DNA of 64,000 nucleotides. Source: Acidobacteriota bacterium (lineage in GTDB: Bacteria > Acidobacteriota > Vicinamibacteria > Marinacidobacterales > Marinacidobacteraceae). The DNA lies in assembly GCA_022820545.1 (NCBI GenBank), contig JAJEFG010000093.1, positions 1 through 64,000 of the forward strand, read 5' to 3'. Below the pieces are notes generated by a model that worked only from the letters and a program-made list of their open reading frames with translations, had not been told where the DNA came from and searched no databases. Made by a program: the position numbers and the translations under genes. This document shows, in pieces, positions 63,043 through 64,000 of the stretch. Each line of letters begins with the position of its first letter. Position 1 is the first letter of the stretch.

Positions 63043-63569
63043 GGTTTCGACCTCGTTTGGGCCGCTTTGCGGACGCAACTAAGCCGACCCCTCTTTTGCC
63101 ACTGCTTTTGCCAGTCCGGTGAGCGCGATTCCCTTTGTCTCCCTTGGGAGTTCGCCCCGCTGACCCCGCAATTCGGGGTCATAGGGAACGGGGCTGCAAG
63201 GACCCCCCTTTTCCTAGTCGAAAAACTGCCCCGGAAGGGAGTGCTCGTCGCACTCTCCCCTTCCGTGCCGGGGGTCGCTTGCAGCCCACGCCTACGGCGC
63301 GACTGATCCCTGCGGGAAGGCTGTTCCGGGCTGATGGCGTCATCAGCGTCCCGATCCTCGTGGAGTCCTCGAGGACTCAGCTCGCGCTCCCGATCAACCC
63401 GACCACCGCGGTCGGCCGCGCCCGTATCCCCACGCTCCGCTACCGTGAATTCCCCGACGCTGGTGATGCTCCGATCCCGGACCTCAATCCGGGAGACGGC
63501 GGAGCGCCGCCCACCGCCTCTGAGCTGACCCGCCAACCAGCGACCAGGGAGCACTCGTGCAGGTTGATG
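63043..63569. other. Hairpin-rich stretch without a supported gene
   Basis: No protein is supported. Six hairpins are found in about 330 nt: TGACCCCG/CGGGGTCA (63161-63181); an outer arm 63191-63207 pairing with 63270-63287, with an inner arm 63229-63244 pairing with 63250-63273; GCTGATG/CATCAGC (63330-63347); the 16-nt palindrome GAGTCCTCGAGGACTC (63363-63378); and CCCGGA/TCCGGG (63476-63493). A direct repeat of CTTTTGCCA lies at 63093 and 63105. It may be a structured RNA, an origin or an attachment site. Confidence 0.5.
63161..63493. repeat. Array of inverted repeats
   Basis: The long central element 63191-63287 folds as an outer 17-bp arm with one bulge, a side stretch of about 21 nt and an inner stem around the loop TCGTC. 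Others flank it at short intervals. Confidence 0.6.
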
Positions 63570-63995
63570 TCACCCCGCGATCCGCTCGCCCCCGACATCG
63601 GCGCTCGGAGGAGGCGGGAGAAGTGAGTAGCTGACTAGGTGGCAGTCTCGCAGATAGATCGCCGAACCCTCTTCAGTGAAATCAGCTCGTTCAACGGTGC
63701 CATCGACGACGGCGGAGAAGGCGTCAAGCGCGTCGAATCCCAAGTCGGCATGCCCGTAGGGATGCATGCTGCAGCGAAAGAAAACCGGACCTACCTCGGA
63801 CCTGGCGACTAGGAACACGACACGACGCAGATGCGGATTCCGGGCGTGCTGGACTCGTCCCTCGACCCGCACGCGCAAATCTACAATCTCGGCCTCCCTG
63901 ACGCTTTGCCGAGGGCCACGGGAGCCAAGAAGGTGCAAGGCCACACCGACCTTCTCCAATGGAACCGGAACGGCCTTGGATCGGCGGATCCGCAA
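63570..63995 (-). CDS. Hypothetical protein, possibly cut by the window edge
   Basis: About 141 residues, not recognised. The first codon in the window is TTG at 63995 and the frame continues open to the edge, so the real start may be outside. The C-terminus is Pro-rich (LLPPPPSADVGG). No membrane segment is seen. Confidence 0.4.
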   Translation of the reverse strand: MRIRRSKAVPVPLEKVGVALHLLGSRGPRQSVREAEIVDLRVRVEGRVQHARNPHLRRVVFLVARSEVGPVFFRCSMHPYGHADLGFDALDAFSAVVDGTVERADFTEEGSAIYLRDCHLVSYSLLPPPPSADVGGERIAG

Positions 63996-64000
63996 CCGGT

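Noticed and set aside
63135-63626. Plus-strand open frame of 163 codons over the hairpin stretch
   Set aside because: It has no recognisable domain, runs through several strong hairpins and lacks coding bias.

Overview
The window looks like chromosomal DNA of a GC-rich Gram-negative bacterium, most plausibly an Acidobacteriota lineage. This rests on very high G+C, an outer-membrane receptor with a carboxypeptidase-type regulatory N-terminal domain, LapA/LapB and beta-barrel proteins, a futalosine-pathway menaquinone enzyme, repeated DUF4013 membrane proteins and many GTG, TTG and possibly CTG starts. The taxonomic call is inference, since no rRNA gene is present. No tRNA or rRNA gene and no CRISPR array was seen.

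Positions 1-54411 are mostly housekeeping and metabolic genes. On the minus strand come a degenerate YchF-like protein, a parE/parC pair, a small signalling operon (sigma factor, STAS antagonist, unknown 93-residue protein, DUF1573) and a long run that reads rho, rplU, rpmA, obg, nadD, rsfS, a LapA-LapB fusion, a membrane protein, comF and a P1-nuclease-like protein. From 17 to 30 kb lie hisS, trmJ, a dienelactone hydrolase, a probable peptide and amino-acid scavenging cluster (cstA, secreted amidohydrolase, gamma-glutamyltransferase, FGE-like protein) and a TonB-type receptor. From 30 to 42 kb are an SDR enzyme, an Fpg/Nei glycosylase, one Yip1 and three tandem DUF4013 membrane proteins, aconitase, a decayed VapBC pair and a BASS transporter-coaX-dehydratase operon. 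From 42 to 54 kb a minus-strand operon (fadD, gatB, udk-like, mqnD, OMP) faces away from a plus-strand set (LysE exporter, accD, folC, proS, plsB).

Positions 54412-64000 are an accessory region with lower G+C. It holds an ImmA/IrrE-type regulator-protease with a frameshifted DUF4411 toxin, a PD-(D/E)XK protein, a P4-type tyrosine integrase, several unrecognised genes (one with a HEPN-like RX5H motif), a second PD-(D/E)XK protein, a possible winged-helix protein and a gene-free stretch packed with hairpins.

Two themes run through the window. Short two-part palindromic repeats occur about twelve times, only between genes, in both orientations. Gene starts very often overlap the preceding stop by four bases (ATGA, GTGA, TTGA and apparently CTGA), which points to coupled translation and helps fix unusual starts. 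In two separate toxin-antitoxin loci the toxin is broken while the antitoxin or regulator stays open.
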